Shown piece after piece: positions 1-12,182 of a stretch of DNA of 64,000 nucleotides. This stretch comes from Macrosoma leucophasiata. Lineage: Eukaryota > Arthropoda > Insecta > Lepidoptera > Hedylidae. Each line of letters starts with the position of its first letter. Within the stretch, counting starts at the first letter, position 1. Location: NCBI GenBank assembly GCA_036365455.1, contig JAWQUS010000010.1, forward strand, positions 18,028,501 through 18,092,500. Direction: 5' to 3'. The notes under the pieces were generated by a model. That model did not search any database and was not told the origin of the DNA. It saw nothing but the letters and a program-made list of their open reading frames with translations. Made by a program: the position numbers and the translations under genes.

Positions 1-331
1 TGGGATATTCTTTAATAACATGACTCAGTCGTTGGTATGAATCGTTTACGCATAATATTTACAAAATCCACTAAAAACGTTGAGACATTGAATAAAATAA
101 CAATCGGGTAACAGGTTCTCGACGCATCAGCGCATATAATATATGCAACTTACTGATGTACCCGGGTTAAGTGGCCTACATCGTGGTGCGCATTAAACGC
201 CAAAAAGCTGCGATTTTAAAGTCGTTCAGTAGCCATCATAACGCGAACGACGCACCGCTATCAGGAAACACCGAGAGCACAGAAGAACTGAGAAGCAATT
301 CACATGCAAGCGTTCGCGCACATACATACAA

Positions 332-690
332 AAAAAAAAAAAAAAAAAACGTAACTTCACGCCTGTAATCCCCGAAGGGGTAGGCAGAGGTAAATGCATG
401 CATTCAATCATGCATGCAAACACCCACGACTCGCTGGTTACGTTTTTGGCCCATGTAACAGGTGGCGAACCTGTTGCCATCTCCGGGCACATTACCAAAC
501 TCCGGGGTACTGGGAAACTTCCAGAAAATGGAAAAATCCCAATAGAAGCAAAGATAAAGGATTTTAAACCGTTATCTCTGATAGTCCCCGACCCGGGAAT
601 CGAACCCCCCAACATACATACACTAACACGAAATCTCGGCTTTTTATGCCACAATGGGACAAACAAGCTACAGTTCACATTGATAGTGAC
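332..690 (-). repeat. SINE-like repeat, family 3
   Basis: The minus strand carries GGTTCGATTCCCGGGTC, then a body with CTCGCCACCTGTTACATGG-type text and the tail ACCTCTGCCTACCCCTTCGG ending GGCGTGAAGTTACGTTTT. Relatives are at 5995, 7600, 46733 and 48965. Confidence 0.8.
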
Positions 691-1114
691 CCCCTCATTC
701 ATAAACGTATTTTAGCTAAAGTGTTTCTAATCTCTCCTTTGTCTTTTTCTGTCCTGCACATTTCACAATGCAACTGACAAAGACAAAGCATTCTATAACT
801 AAAACGTATCTAATGTACGTTTATGAATAAGTGGGTAAGTATACTGTAGCATATCTAATACCTTTAAACGAGCAATTCTTGTATATATATATAGAATCAA
901 GATCTCGGAAACGGCTCCAACGATTTTCTTGAAACTTACAGATTAGGGGTTTTTCGGGTCAAGAAATCGATTTATTTAGGTTCCAGGTCCAAGAAAAGCT
1001 CGATTCCAAGTTAATAACAAATTTTCTTCATAACCGACGACTAACGCCGTCTATTGATGAATAGAAAAACCATTAGTCTTTCAAAAATCGCTACGGAGCG
1101 AAGCTCGGTCAACC

Positions 1115-1345
1115 AGGTATGAACATCTACCGACATAAAAACAGAGATTTCGTTGTAGATACGTTGCCACTCCTTAGGCTCAGGTTATGCCTCTACGCTG
1201 GAAATAATGGGGAGGTACATTTACAACGTAACCGGAACGCAATCGCACTACCATTAAGCACCAAGATTAGTCTATGTGTTCATGACCTCATGCAGTGGTA
1301 TCTTTCCCCTCGAACTCGGTCACTGGAGCTCTATCACTAGGAAAG
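1115..1345 (-). repeat. SINE-like repeat, family 2
   Basis: The minus strand matches the common unit with GGAGCTC, ACCGGAACACGATAGTG and a poly(A) end. It is partly degraded. Confidence 0.65.
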
Positions 1346-3199
1346 ACAATGCAGCACATACGAGATTTTGTGTCACCTGATTTCATGTCCGTGTCAGTCT
1401 TATCTGTTAGTGCGTCATTCGAGTGATGCCGGAGGAAACTCACTTTTTCTTTTTATATAATGAATGTAACAAACATGAAAATAGTTAACTAAAACTGTTT
1501 AATTAAACTGACCGTAAGTATTGCAATATTGCATCCTGTCATATAGGCATTCAGCATTTATCTTTCAAGGAAAACAAAAACAAAGGTTTCTATACAAATA
1601 CGTGGCCGCCCCCGAGATTATCAGGTTCTATTGTCTCTGTGCCAGAAATAACAAGACTTAATTGCGGCTTTATTTAAACATGGTAGTGTTGAACACCATT
1701 TCTTGACAGGTGCTCGAGTTTTGTCACTGGATCACTTTCAATAAAAATGAAGGGGAAATGGGAATGTTCTGAAATCGAGACTGTATGTCATGTTCATGAG
1801 CGACACATCATGTTCCAAGATTTTGTATCCATCATATCATTTGACGAAGCTTATGTTTTCTGCTAATTTGTCACGTAAGCCAAAATTGATCTCAAAATTA
1901 CCTAAATACTTAACAATTACTTAATAAATGAATGTATTTTATTTCCTTGGTCCAACACAACGTTTACATACAAATATAAAAAATAACAAGACAAACTAAT
2001 AAAAAGGGTACGGTTATGTGAAGCCAAAAAAAATGGTACCCATCTCAGCTATATTTCGCAGCAAATGCTGCAACGCTGATATTCTGATTCTAAAATATAA
2101 CAGTAATATATACATGACTGATTTAATAATCAGAATCAAACGGTGGCATTTGTTAAACTAGTGATGAGTAGAATACGCGAACTCAGTTCTCGGTGAAATG
2201 TATTTTGTGCTACGGAATAGCTCTACTTACCGTGGACTCTCGGTGTTTCGTGCCGCTATCCACATGTTTATCAATCAAGAGACGAGTTTACGAGTGTTGT
2301 CCGTTTAATGTCTCAGCTGTAAAACGGTCCGTTTGTCCGAATGGAATTCGTTTGTGGTATGCCTAATTGAGGGAGTTAGCGCGCTGCGGGCGGCCGCTGC
2401 CGAATTCAACCCCGAATCTTTTTATGTGTCCTGCTGCTAATCAAATTTTCATAAGTTTATTATCCTTTTTTTAAATTTCATAATTTGTCTATGATAACTT
2501 TTAATTACCATGTCGTTAACGTTTAATCTGTGTAATTAAAATGAATGTGATTTACAATTATGCCTTTGTCCTTTAAAAATTTAATAGTATTATGGACCCA
2601 TTTTTATAACCAATCAAGTTTTATTTATATCATTGTTTTCGGTTAGGATTGTTGTCTACTACCTCCGCTACTAGATACTTACCTACTGTTTTAGACGATT
2701 GTTTGTATTACATTTTAATTACTTACTTCTTATTTTTATTTTGGATGTCAATTAATTATGTAAAGAATATGTAATCACTGTCGTTAAGGTATTTGACAAT
2801 AATTTCTTAAGAAGTTTTGTACTTACACATTAACATTTTATTATAAACTAACAAGTTTGAAACCTTTCCAAAGACTTTTTAAATATAATTCTTCACCCTT
2901 CCATTTTAAGTAAACCCTGACAACCGGTTAGTAAGAATTTGTTTTATGTAAATAAAATGTAAACCACAGACAACATCAGTAACGAATGCCAAGTTGGTTA
3001 TCCCTAATTTAATTTAGACAATTTACCGTTTTCAGCCGCGTCGTGCCTCCACTGAGCTTTTCTCAGAAATCGTAAAAAGCTTACGAGTGCGACCAACGAA
3101 TGTAACATAAACTTATAAAAGACGCACCCAAAAATTCTTATCACAGCATATTTTCTCCGAATATACTTGATGAAAAAGTAAATTTAGTGTTTACTTAGT

Positions 3200-3420
3200 A
3201 CATAATAAAATAAAAATAAAATACGCTTACACTCACAGCCCCACAGTAGGTATAAACCTGTGTCGTGGGTGCCGTTGTACACATACAACACATACACACA
3301 CACCCAGATCCGAAACAAATATCTGTAGGCCATACAAACATTTGTCCCGGTGCGGGGATCGAACCCGCGACCCTCCGAATCAAACGGTCATCTCACACCG
3401 CTGGACTAACCGGGTCGTCG
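3200..3420 (-). repeat. tRNA-derived SINE, family 1
   Basis: The minus-strand head GACCCGGTTAGTCCAGCGG and GGGTTCGATCCCCGC form A and B boxes of a tRNA-like promoter. The body mentions TATTTGTTTCGG and a GT-rich stretch, and the tail is AT-rich. The same element recurs near 16795 and 54830. Confidence 0.85.
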
Positions 3421-3487
3421 ATATATACCTAGGTACTTAACAAAACAATGTTTTGATTACTTACCTTCTAGTAGATTAAGTAAATTT

Positions 3488-3778
3488 CGTTTTTTTTTTT
3501 ATGTAATGGAAGTGGTAAATAAGCGTGCAGTTCACGTTGATGTTAATTGATGACTGCAACCTATAGATACCCACACAAAGACCAAGGTCGAAATGCAGAT
3601 GCGTTACCATTCCTGAGGCCTAAGGTTTTATGCCTCTGTGCCGGAAATTACAGGGCCGTACATTACCACCTGACCGGAACACGATAGTGCTGAACACTAC
3701 CATTTAGCGGCAAATATATTAGGTAATGCGGTGGTGCCTACGCCCGCGAGCTCGGTCACTGGAGCTCTACCACCAGTA
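3488..3778 (-). repeat. SINE-like repeat, family 2
   Basis: A near full-length copy of about 290 bp: GGTGGTAGAGCTCCAGTGAC at one end and poly(A) after GTGGCAAACAAGCATGCAG-type text at the other. Confidence 0.85.
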
Positions 3779-4384
3779 AAAACAGATCGTTTTGAACATA
3801 ACCCTCCACCCTTCCCCCACTTGTATTAGAGCGTGCCTAAACTGATCTTTAATGAACTATATTTAATGTAGAGCTGAAGGTAGCGATGGAAATTAATGCT
3901 ATTTCTCGTTAATTTCATAAGCATGTGAATTCGTGACTCTTAGCATGCTAATGGCTATTTCTATGCTATTTGCTAATATGGTAATAATTGATACATAATT
4001 AAGTATATGATTTCTGTAAATATGCAAAATTAATATTAATGTTAAAAGGTGCTACACTAATTATTATTCAAAAATCTCACGCACTGATTCAATATACGAC
4101 CCTAAATGCAAACAAATCGAAGATAATAACAGAATAATTGCGAATTAGGGTTAGCTTTAGGCACATTTCGCAGAATTTCACAATTTCATTTGCGAAATGC
4201 AAATACCAACAGAATTAGCATGCTGACGATTAATGCGAATGCTAATTCATCCATTACTAGCTGAAGGGTCTGCAAAAGAAAGAAAATAAATGGAATTCAG
4301 GGAGACTGCGTGGCGCCTGTCTGTCTGATTTTATAATCAAGAGAAAGCCTTATCCACTTCATGCATCTGCAGAGAGTTATTGAG

Positions 4385-4570
4385 ATTTTCTGGTGGTAGA
4401 GTTCCACTGTAGGGACTTGAGGGCGGAAGCGCCAACGCATTAGATACTTAATTTACTTCTTCAGCACTAGCGTGTTCCAGTTAGATGGTAATGTACGGCC
4501 CGGTTATCATTAACATTCATGTGAACTGCATGCTCGTTTCTCAAGTTCGCTACATTTAAAAAAAAATCCA
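4385..4570 (+). repeat. SINE-like repeat, family 2, deleted
   Basis: The start (TGGTGGTAGAGTTCCACTG) and end (GTGAACTGCATGCTCG...AAAAAA) of the unit are present with the middle missing. Confidence 0.75.
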
Positions 4571-5994
4571 CCGCTACACTGTTGGCATCAATATATTGAC
4601 CTGTTATTTTATTTAATACAGATCAAGTGCACTTGTGGACTACTAAGGAAGACAATCAACATATAAGCAAAACCAGCTCTCATGTCAGAACCTCTCTTGA
4701 AATTTACCATTTAGTTCATTATATCTATTAATACACGCAATGATTGTTAAAAAAGCTCACACACTATTTCCATATCATTAAGCATGAGAGCAAACAAAAG
4801 GAAGGCTGTGAAATGACAGCTTATTAATATGGAACGCCGGTCAAAAGTTAATCGGGTTTAGGACGCTTGCATCGCCCACGAAGATTCATCACAATCGTCA
4901 TTATTCACACACAAATTATGTAATTTCAATAAATGAAACTTATTGAATAGTGATGAGTGTCGGTAGGCCGCCAGCGACACCCCGTCGAGCCTTCCAGTAT
5001 GTAACCATCATTTAAAACGTTCAAACTGCTCGCACGTAATATAAAATCGGTATCCATTACATTCAGAACTCCATAACGTGTTCACAAGCAGTTATGAAGC
5101 TCAGCAATGTATGTTATTCAATGTGTTGACGTTGGACTCGCTTCTAGGTGTGCAGGCCACTCTTCCAATAAGCACTTGGACCTTCATTGTCTAAAATAAA
5201 TGTATTTTGTTTAAATAAATCGAGCGGTTGCCTGCAGAGGTCGCGACGGGTGTTAATGAAACGGAACGTAATGTTGGGTGCCCACTGAGTATTACATATT
5301 CGCTTAAAATTGAAGACCTGAGTCTCTTATAAAAGGCGAGATCTTAAACTGATTTTGAAGCTATATGGTGTATTTCTACGATGAAATAAGTTAAATTATA
5401 TTTTAACGCTAGGTCCTGTGAGAGGTGGAGGAGGCAGAAAGCATGGAACGCCAAATGACACTGTTCTTTCATATCTCTAGTGATCTTGATTCTTCTATCA
5501 TTCATCACTCAATTCATGCATTCACGGCCATTCCGAAGACTTGACCCCGCCTTCAGATAGTAGTGGTACTACACGAGCTACTTGTTCAAGATAAGGTGGT
5601 CTTCCTAGGTCCTAGACTAACGTGACCATTTTTATTGTCAATCAAAATGGGACGTTCTCAAAATTAACCTTCAAGGGGGGAAGAGGCGTACTAACGAACG
5701 CCCAGCTATAACGCCCTTCTTTTAGCATCGTTTTAAGTATCTCGTCTCAGGTATCGCTATCGATTGCTTTTGAGATTACTATAAATTATTCCAAAAATAT
5801 TGAAAGTTTTGATTGACGTTTACAAGACAACTTCAGTCAGGAATTATAGTATTCTATAGATTTTAGAGATTACCTACCGATAACGGGACATTTTCGCTTC
5901 CCAAAAGATTTCTTGGGACACCGGGACAGTCTGCATGGAAACGGGACTGTCCCGTTCAAAACGGGACGTATGGTAACGTTATCCTAGACCTCTG

Positions 5995-6275
5995 CAACCA
6001 TCTATCTGGGTTCGATTCACGGGTAGGGGGCTATCAGAGATAATGATGTAAAGTCCTTTATCTTTGGTCCTATTGGGATTTTTCCATTTTCTGGAAATTT
6101 TCCAATACCTCGAAGTTTGATAATGTACCCGGCGATGTCAACAAGCTCGCCACCTGTAACATGGGCCAATACGTAACCGGCGAATCGTGGGTGTTTGCAT
6201 GTAAGCTTGAATACATGCATTTACCTCTGCCTACCCCTTCGGGGATTACAGGGGTGAAGTTACGAAGTTACGTAA
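5995..6275 (+). repeat. SINE-like repeat, family 3
   Basis: A plus-strand copy with GGGTTCGATTCACGGG, the ACATGGGCCAATACGTAACC body and the GGGGATTACAGGGGTGAAG tail. Confidence 0.8.
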
Positions 6276-7599
6276 TATTATCATTAAAATCGAAAGTCGT
6301 CTACCTACTGCTGGATGAAAGTAAAGGTTAAAAAAAATTTTTACATCGTTTTTAAATAACTTCTAGGTAAATTATTTATTTTTATTTTAATTTATTGAAA
6401 AAGAATAAATGAAAACCTTACATCTAGACCTTTTATTTCACATGCCACACAACGAAATTTCCAAAACTTTTTTAATTCTGATAATCGGCCCTAAAAGTGG
6501 TATCTCAATGTAAGAATAATACAAGTGCATGTTTGGGTCTACTACTTTCGGAGCAAAGACAGACGGACAGACAGACAGACGCACGAGTGATCTTATAAGG
6601 TTATTTCATTTTGAGGAAACTAGTAAGAACAAGTATCATTAACGTAGAACGAACTTTTTAAGCTAAAAAGCTTTAAATGCTCTTCGGTAGTTTAGTGATT
6701 TACTTTATCAGGCCACGACTGCTAGGGCTGAGTTCCCGAGTTCAAACCCTGGGTCCAGCAATCATTTATATTACGAGTATATGACTTTGTCAACAAAAAG
6801 TTACAGAGTTTGTCTGTGCTCTATGAATGTCAAAAAACTTTGTGATTAAGTTTTTTTTATAGTTTTGCCATATAGTCTGTCTGTCTGTCCGTCCGCGGCT
6901 TAGCACAAAAACTATTGGTACTAGGGATATGAAATTTGGCACAAGAATACACCTTAATCACGCGGACAAAGTAGTAGAATAAAAACATTAAAAAAAATAT
7001 TTTGGGTAGGTACGTCCCCTACATGTAACTCGCGGATTTTTTTTGTTTTCCATCCATCCAACGATATCTTACACTAGGTATATACCTAAAGAGTGGGATA
7101 TCGTTGGATAGGTCTTTCAAAAATGTTAGGGATGTGCAATAGGTAAGTTTATCTATATAGCTTGCTAGTGTTAGCAACACCCAATGCGATAGACAAACAA
7201 TTAATAATTTACTTATAACATGGGACTGAAAATAAATGAAACATGCCATGATGTTAAATGCATAAATCTATATAGAGCTACCTCTGCCTATCCCTTCATG
7301 ATAATACAGGTGTGAAGCTCTTTTAGTCATTGACCCACGTTTAAATAATAAAATGTATTCCCAAACCGAACGCAAGTGCCGTAATTTATCATTACCAAAG
7401 AAGAAAGGTACAATAATAGAAGTTTGAACGAGGTTTGTCCGTCCATAATTGATTTATAGGCAAATATTAAATCTGTTCTCACCGGCCTTCGTGAGTAATG
7501 ACCGTGTCATGTACGTCTGTAACGGAGGACTGATTGACACTCTACCCTTACAGTCCTATCAATTAAGTTTCAATATTAAGTAATGTGTTCACACCTATT

Positions 7600-7830
7600 T
7601 CTATTTGATGAATTATGTTAGAAACGTAACTTTACGGTTGTATTCTCCGAAGGGGTAGGCAGAGGTAAATATTAGAAGAGAGCATTCATTTCAAGCAAGG
7701 TACATATACCTAATCCACGATTTCCCAGTTACGTTTTGTTCCTTGTGAGCCTATTGACAATAAAACTACGAAAAAGGCGCAGGAAATCTGCCGAAAAATA
7801 GAAATATTCCTTTAGGACTATCTGTCGTCA
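7600..7830 (-). repeat. SINE-like repeat, family 3, diverged
   Basis: A diverged copy recognised by CCGAAGGGGTAGGCAGAGGT and the following body. Confidence 0.6.
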
Positions 7831-10038
7831 AATGCTAGTTATAGAATTCGGGTTGTATGGTCATGTATGGCTCCGTAAGTCCTGTCGCAACACAATTTAG
7901 GACCCAGTGGTGATAGATTGCATCTGCATTATACGCTTTGGTCTTTGTGCCAGATGTCTTTAGGGTGCAGGAGTTAGTTACAAGTGGATGATCCACGTGG
8001 GTCACTTGTTTGACACCTTTATTGCATAGGTAAATAAAAAACAATTATGTAAAAAGTCTCAATTCACATGAGTAGGTATGCCGAGACCCAAAAGATCTAA
8101 GAACTTTTGGGTCTCACAACCAACCATTACCATCTATTTGGATCACGATACCGCTGTTTACTAGTTATTTTACGGCTGGTAGATAAATAAATTAATAATA
8201 TATGAAGTAATAGAAGTCAAATAACCACTAATACGAGCAATGCTAGACCCGAAGTAATTGTTTTTAAGGGTTCCGTACCTTAAAAGGAAAAAAGGAACCC
8301 TTATAGGATCACTCGTGCGTCTATCTGTCTGTCTGCCCGTCTGTCACAGCCAATTTGCTCCGAAACTACTGGACCGATTGAGTTGAAATTTGATGAATAT
8401 ATGTAAATTGGTGACCCAAAGATGAACACGCCAAGTAAAATTATATTTTTTTGGTAGAGACGTTTATTTATCTTTTTGTTGACAGACATGAATCACATGG
8501 ATCACTTTTAACCCACAGGTAAATAGGTATACTTACTTGGTATTTAAACCTATCTACCTACCTAACCTACTTCTTGCAAAAACAATTTTATGAAAGCACA
8601 ACTCACAAAATGGTATCAGCGCTTTTTATTACCTACCTACTTACTTAAACTTTGCATACTTATTTATTTCCTAAGACAGCTCTTTGGGAAACAAAAATGC
8701 AAAAGGTTTCCTCTCGACTAATTTAGCCCGTATCGATCATGTGTGTACACGGAGTGTAAAACGTCAACAAAATGTCTCCGGGGGACAGCATCACTTATCA
8801 AAACAATACAAAATGCGGGGATGTTATCGATAATGATCGCGGGCACGACAAGCCTCTAAGTCCATTTTTTGTGGGTTGACAACGCGCTAATAATACTCAT
8901 GAGAAAAATGCGCGCTCGACCCCCGTCATTCTCCTTTTGTTTTTAATTTCTACCTCAGTGGCACCGATTTAATTGGGCTCAACTCGACCGAGCGCACCTT
9001 CGTATTTCACCTCGGCTCGCTTCATTTGAATATTTAAAGCATTTCGGGTCCCCGCCACATTATTTTCTTTATTTACACAAATACAATATTTATATATTTA
9101 TTTCAGGGCCGGCGTCATTTATTTGGTGACGTGACTTACCGATGTCGCGTCCTTCCCAGTATCGACATAGTTAACGCGGTGAATTCTCTCGCGTTCCATT
9201 TAAAAAGTTTGAGGTTGTTCGTTTGTTTGTTTTATCTTTTTGTAGAGTCGCGTCGGTGCCGCGTGTGGCGAGCTCCGCTCTTCGTTGTTTTCTCACCAGC
9301 CCTTATCTTCGACAAGATTGCTCGTTTTTAAATGAAGTTATATCGTCCCGATTGAACACCGGGCCAAGGAGGCGAGGCGAATTTTTAATTAGTTTCCGAA
9401 GATAGAGAATTTTAAGGAGGAATGCGGGAGCCGTGTTGTGAGTGTGCGCAGATTCTTTAATTGAGACGTAAACGCAACCATTCGAACAACGAGTGGCGAT
9501 TTGTTGAATGCGAGGGGATTAATTATGAACTACGGATTTAAAGGGACATCGACACTCGGCAGTGCGCTGTAAGTTACTGCTGTCTGCTCATAAAGAGTAA
9601 TTAATCACCTCAATTTTTCGTAATAGCACGAGATTGCTACAGAGCTCGGGACGTCTGAAACGCGCGATTATTTAATTAAGAACTTTCTCGCCGCTAGGGA
9701 TTGTAATTTGTCATTATTTGGCTCAGATTGATCCAGCCGGATTGGACCAGACATTTATATCGGTATTTATGAACTTTCCCAAAAAAAAACGGCAAACTAA
9801 AAGCGAGTGAAACATAACGATTCAAATATATATTCGCTCTAGGTAGTTTGATTTATTGACGTTTTGAAAGTATCTGTAAAGATCTATTCGAAATAAAAAT
9901 ATTTTCTATTTCTATTTTAAATAAGGTAGGTATCTACATAGTAAAAGGTAAGTCAGCCTTGATCATCTATTAGGCTGACACTCAATACATTTTATTAGAA
10001 CTGTTGAATTTCAAAACCATGGTCAACTTAATCAAACA

Positions 10039-10044
10039 TTTATT
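10039..10044 (-). promoter_or_regulatory. poly(A) signal of the UCH gene
   Basis: AATAAA on the minus strand lies about 75 bp beyond the TAA of the UCH reading frame, a normal distance for a short 3' UTR. Confidence 0.5.
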
Positions 10045-10119
10045 TAGACATGTGCCTAATATAAATAAGGTAAACTAATTAATTATAAGTACCTAGAAAT
10101 TCTTGACAAAAAATAACAG

Positions 10120-10803
10120 TTATTCAGCAGAAACAAGTGCAACGACATTAAATCCAATGCTATTTGGTTCCCTGGAGATGAATTCACGGCAAATTTTCGC
10201 AGAGTCTTCAAGAAAAGTGTCAGGAGTGGTCTGACCATGACTGATAGGCTGTGACTTACGTCCATCTAATTCGAACAAAACACCGTTTCTTTGAACGAAT
10301 GTCACAAAATGATTGTTCGGAGTGCTACTGTTTACAGTTCCTTCGTTGTTATCAGTGACCAACTCGTTGTAGGCTTGCAAAATAGCTACAGTGCTTTCTA
10401 GCAGAGCTCCTTTTGCATTTGCATCGAGAGTCTGTGCTTCATTTATATAGTTTTTCAATAATCCATCTTCTAAGTCGATATGATGCGTGTTATTAGCGAC
10501 GCTATGGACCAAAGCAATAGTTCCGCAAACATTACTTAATACTTGCCTTAAATGAAATACATCTTGAGGAGCTTGTCTGCCTGTATTAAGCAATTCCTGT
10601 TCTTGTTCAGTACGCTGTACTTCATATGCATCGGAGAGTGGAAATAAAAGAATAACAGCCAGAACTGGTCGCGGAACAAAGTTCAACGCATCTCCATCCA
10701 AACCTATGACATCTACCATTCGCCATTTATCGGAGACTCCCAATTTCTGAAGGTACTTGTTCATGGTTTCCGGATTAGATTCCATTGGTAAAGCAACAGC
10801 CAT
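10120..10803 (-). CDS. ubiquitin carboxyl-terminal hydrolase, UCHL3/Uch type, intronless
   Basis: This cysteine protease (peptidase family C12) removes small adducts from the ubiquitin C-terminus in the cytosol. It has 227 residues, the usual length for UCHL1/L3 and Drosophila Uch. The conserved opening block KWRMVDVIGLD...FVPRPVLAVILLFPLS is present. The catalytic set is placed as in UCHL3: Gln87 in the oxyanion hole, Cys93 in NVCGT, His165 in NHFVTFV and Asp180 in ELDGRK. The active-site motif reads N-V-C where the family almost always has N-A-C or N-S-C. The reading frame has no intron, so this could be a retrocopy or a naturally intronless orthologue. An AATAAA lies about 80 bp past the stop. 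The start is the first ATG of the open frame and the family N-terminus fits it. Confidence 0.93.
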   Translation of the reverse strand: MAVALPMESNPETMNKYLQKLGVSDKWRMVDVIGLDGDALNFVPRPVLAVILLFPLSDAYEVQRTEQEQELLNTGRQAPQDVFHLRQVLSNVCGTIALVHSVANNTHHIDLEDGLLKNYINEAQTLDANAKGALLESTVAILQAYNELVTDNNEGTVNSSTPNNHFVTFVQRNGVLFELDGRKSQPISHGQTTPDTFLEDSAKICREFISREPNSIGFNVVALVSAE

Positions 10804-10947
10804 TTTATTTTCTATGTTACTTCGTTCTTGTTCACCAAATACGTTAATATGTACTTAATTAATTATCGCGTCCCCATTAAATAACTTTGAAATTGCAAAA
10901 ATATGTCAATGTGACAAGCAAAAAATTAACCTGTCAGTGATTACAAA

Positions 10948-11009
10948 AAGAGGTCGGTAAACTTCAGTTCAGATACGGTGGTATCTGAACTGAAGTTTAC
11001 CGACCTCTT
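10948..11009. repeat. perfect 29-bp inverted repeat, 4-nt loop
   Basis: The arms 10948-10976 and 10981-11009 are exact reverse complements around the loop GGTG. The hairpin sits about 145 bp upstream of the UCH start codon, in its likely promoter or 5' UTR. Confidence 0.9.
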
Positions 11010-11332
11010 CGCATCGACGACACATACCTACTACACGTAAACTAACTATTCCTGAGGTAGGTGTGTGTGTATCTTCACGCCAGGTCCCTAACGGGGTAGG
11101 CAAAGAGTGTAGAGCGCCAGATATCCCGGTCCTGACATACCTCTCGTGCCTCGTCTACCTTCATCATTCTCTTCATACATGCACGCCGATTCCTAAGACT
11201 TTTGACCGCACCATCAGACAGAACAGGTATAAAATATAAAAGATCAAAAGCAAATGTTTATTTGTTTACAACATGTAGACTTGTAGACGATGGTAGATAC
11301 GTGCATACTTAAAGGGTTTCGCGCTTAGGGTG

Positions 11333-11640
11333 GAATTAAGTAGGCAGTAGACCACACAGCTAATTAATTGTGATTAAACTTTATTTACGCCGCATTACGT
11401 AATCTATCTCCCAGCAAATGGTAGTGTTCAACATTATCGTGTTCCAGTAAGATGGTAATGTATGGCCTCGTAATAACTATCAAAGAGACGTAACAACTTA
11501 GGTCTCAGGGTTGGCAACGCATCTGCATTTAAACTTCTGATTTTTTTGTGAATGTCTATAGGCTGCAGTCATCACTTAACATCCGTGTGAGCTGCATGCT
11601 TGTTTGCCACCTTCGTTACATACATATAAAAGCTACCTAC
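11333..11640 (+). repeat. SINE-like repeat, family 2, diverged
   Basis: A diverged copy: ATTATCGTGTTCCAGTAAG, TAACATCCGTGTGAGCTGC and other family words are present. Confidence 0.75.
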
Positions 11641-11822
11641 TTTGCCTCCAGTGGCAATCGCCGCGGGGGCAACTGGGAATAATTCCTATTATCAGGGGCG
11701 GCTAAATCTAAAGTGCAAGGTGTGCTATGCACACGGGCGCCGCCGTCTTAAGGGGCACCGTGGTCTTAGGGGGCGCCGTGGCGCTCCTAGCTAAGATCAT
11801 CGTATTGGACCATCATTTTTAC

Positions 11823-12098
11823 TGGTGGTAGAGCTCCAGTGACGGAGCTCGCGGGCGGCACCACCGCATTACCTAATATACTTGCCGCTTAATGGTAGTG
11901 TTCAGCACTATCGTGTTCCAATCAGGTGGTAATGTACGGCCCTGTAATTTCCAGCACAAAGGCATAAAACCTTAGGCCTCAGGAGTGGTAACGTATCTGC
12001 ATTTCGACCTTGGTCTTTGTGTGGGTGTCTATAGGTTGCAGTCATCAATTAACATCAATGTGAACTGCATGCTTGTTTGCCACGTGCATTTCATTAAA
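11823..12098 (+). repeat. SINE-like repeat, family 2
   Basis: A near full-length copy beginning GGTGGTAGAGCTCCAGTGAC and ending in an A-run. Confidence 0.85.
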
Positions 12099-12182
12099 AA
12101 AAATCATGGTCAGGTCTAGAGGGCGCCAGTATTTGATTGCCTTCATTGCCTTCATTGCACATGGGCGCTACACGACCTACAC

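Larger units (their letters stand above)
1..10038. other. intergenic DNA, no gene seen
   Basis: Apart from the repeats listed separately I see only AT-rich unique sequence, tRNA-like SINE debris (for example 6680-6765), Lepidoptera-type CTGT/GTCC repeat words (6540-6600, 8262-8350) and a GC-richer stretch at 8800-9500 with no supportable reading frame. Confidence 0.6.

Noticed and set aside
226..715. 158- and 105-residue open frames on opposite strands
   Set aside because: Both lie in a family-3 SINE-like repeat that recurs elsewhere in the window without the frames.
3350..3415. tRNA-like sequence as a tRNA gene
   Set aside because: Its anticodon arm is degenerate and it is fused to a conserved SINE body found three times in the window.
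8083..8115. 12-bp inverted repeat GAGACCCAAAAG...CTTTTGGGTCTC
   Set aside because: Short stem in AT-rich intergenic DNA with no gene nearby; no function can be supported.
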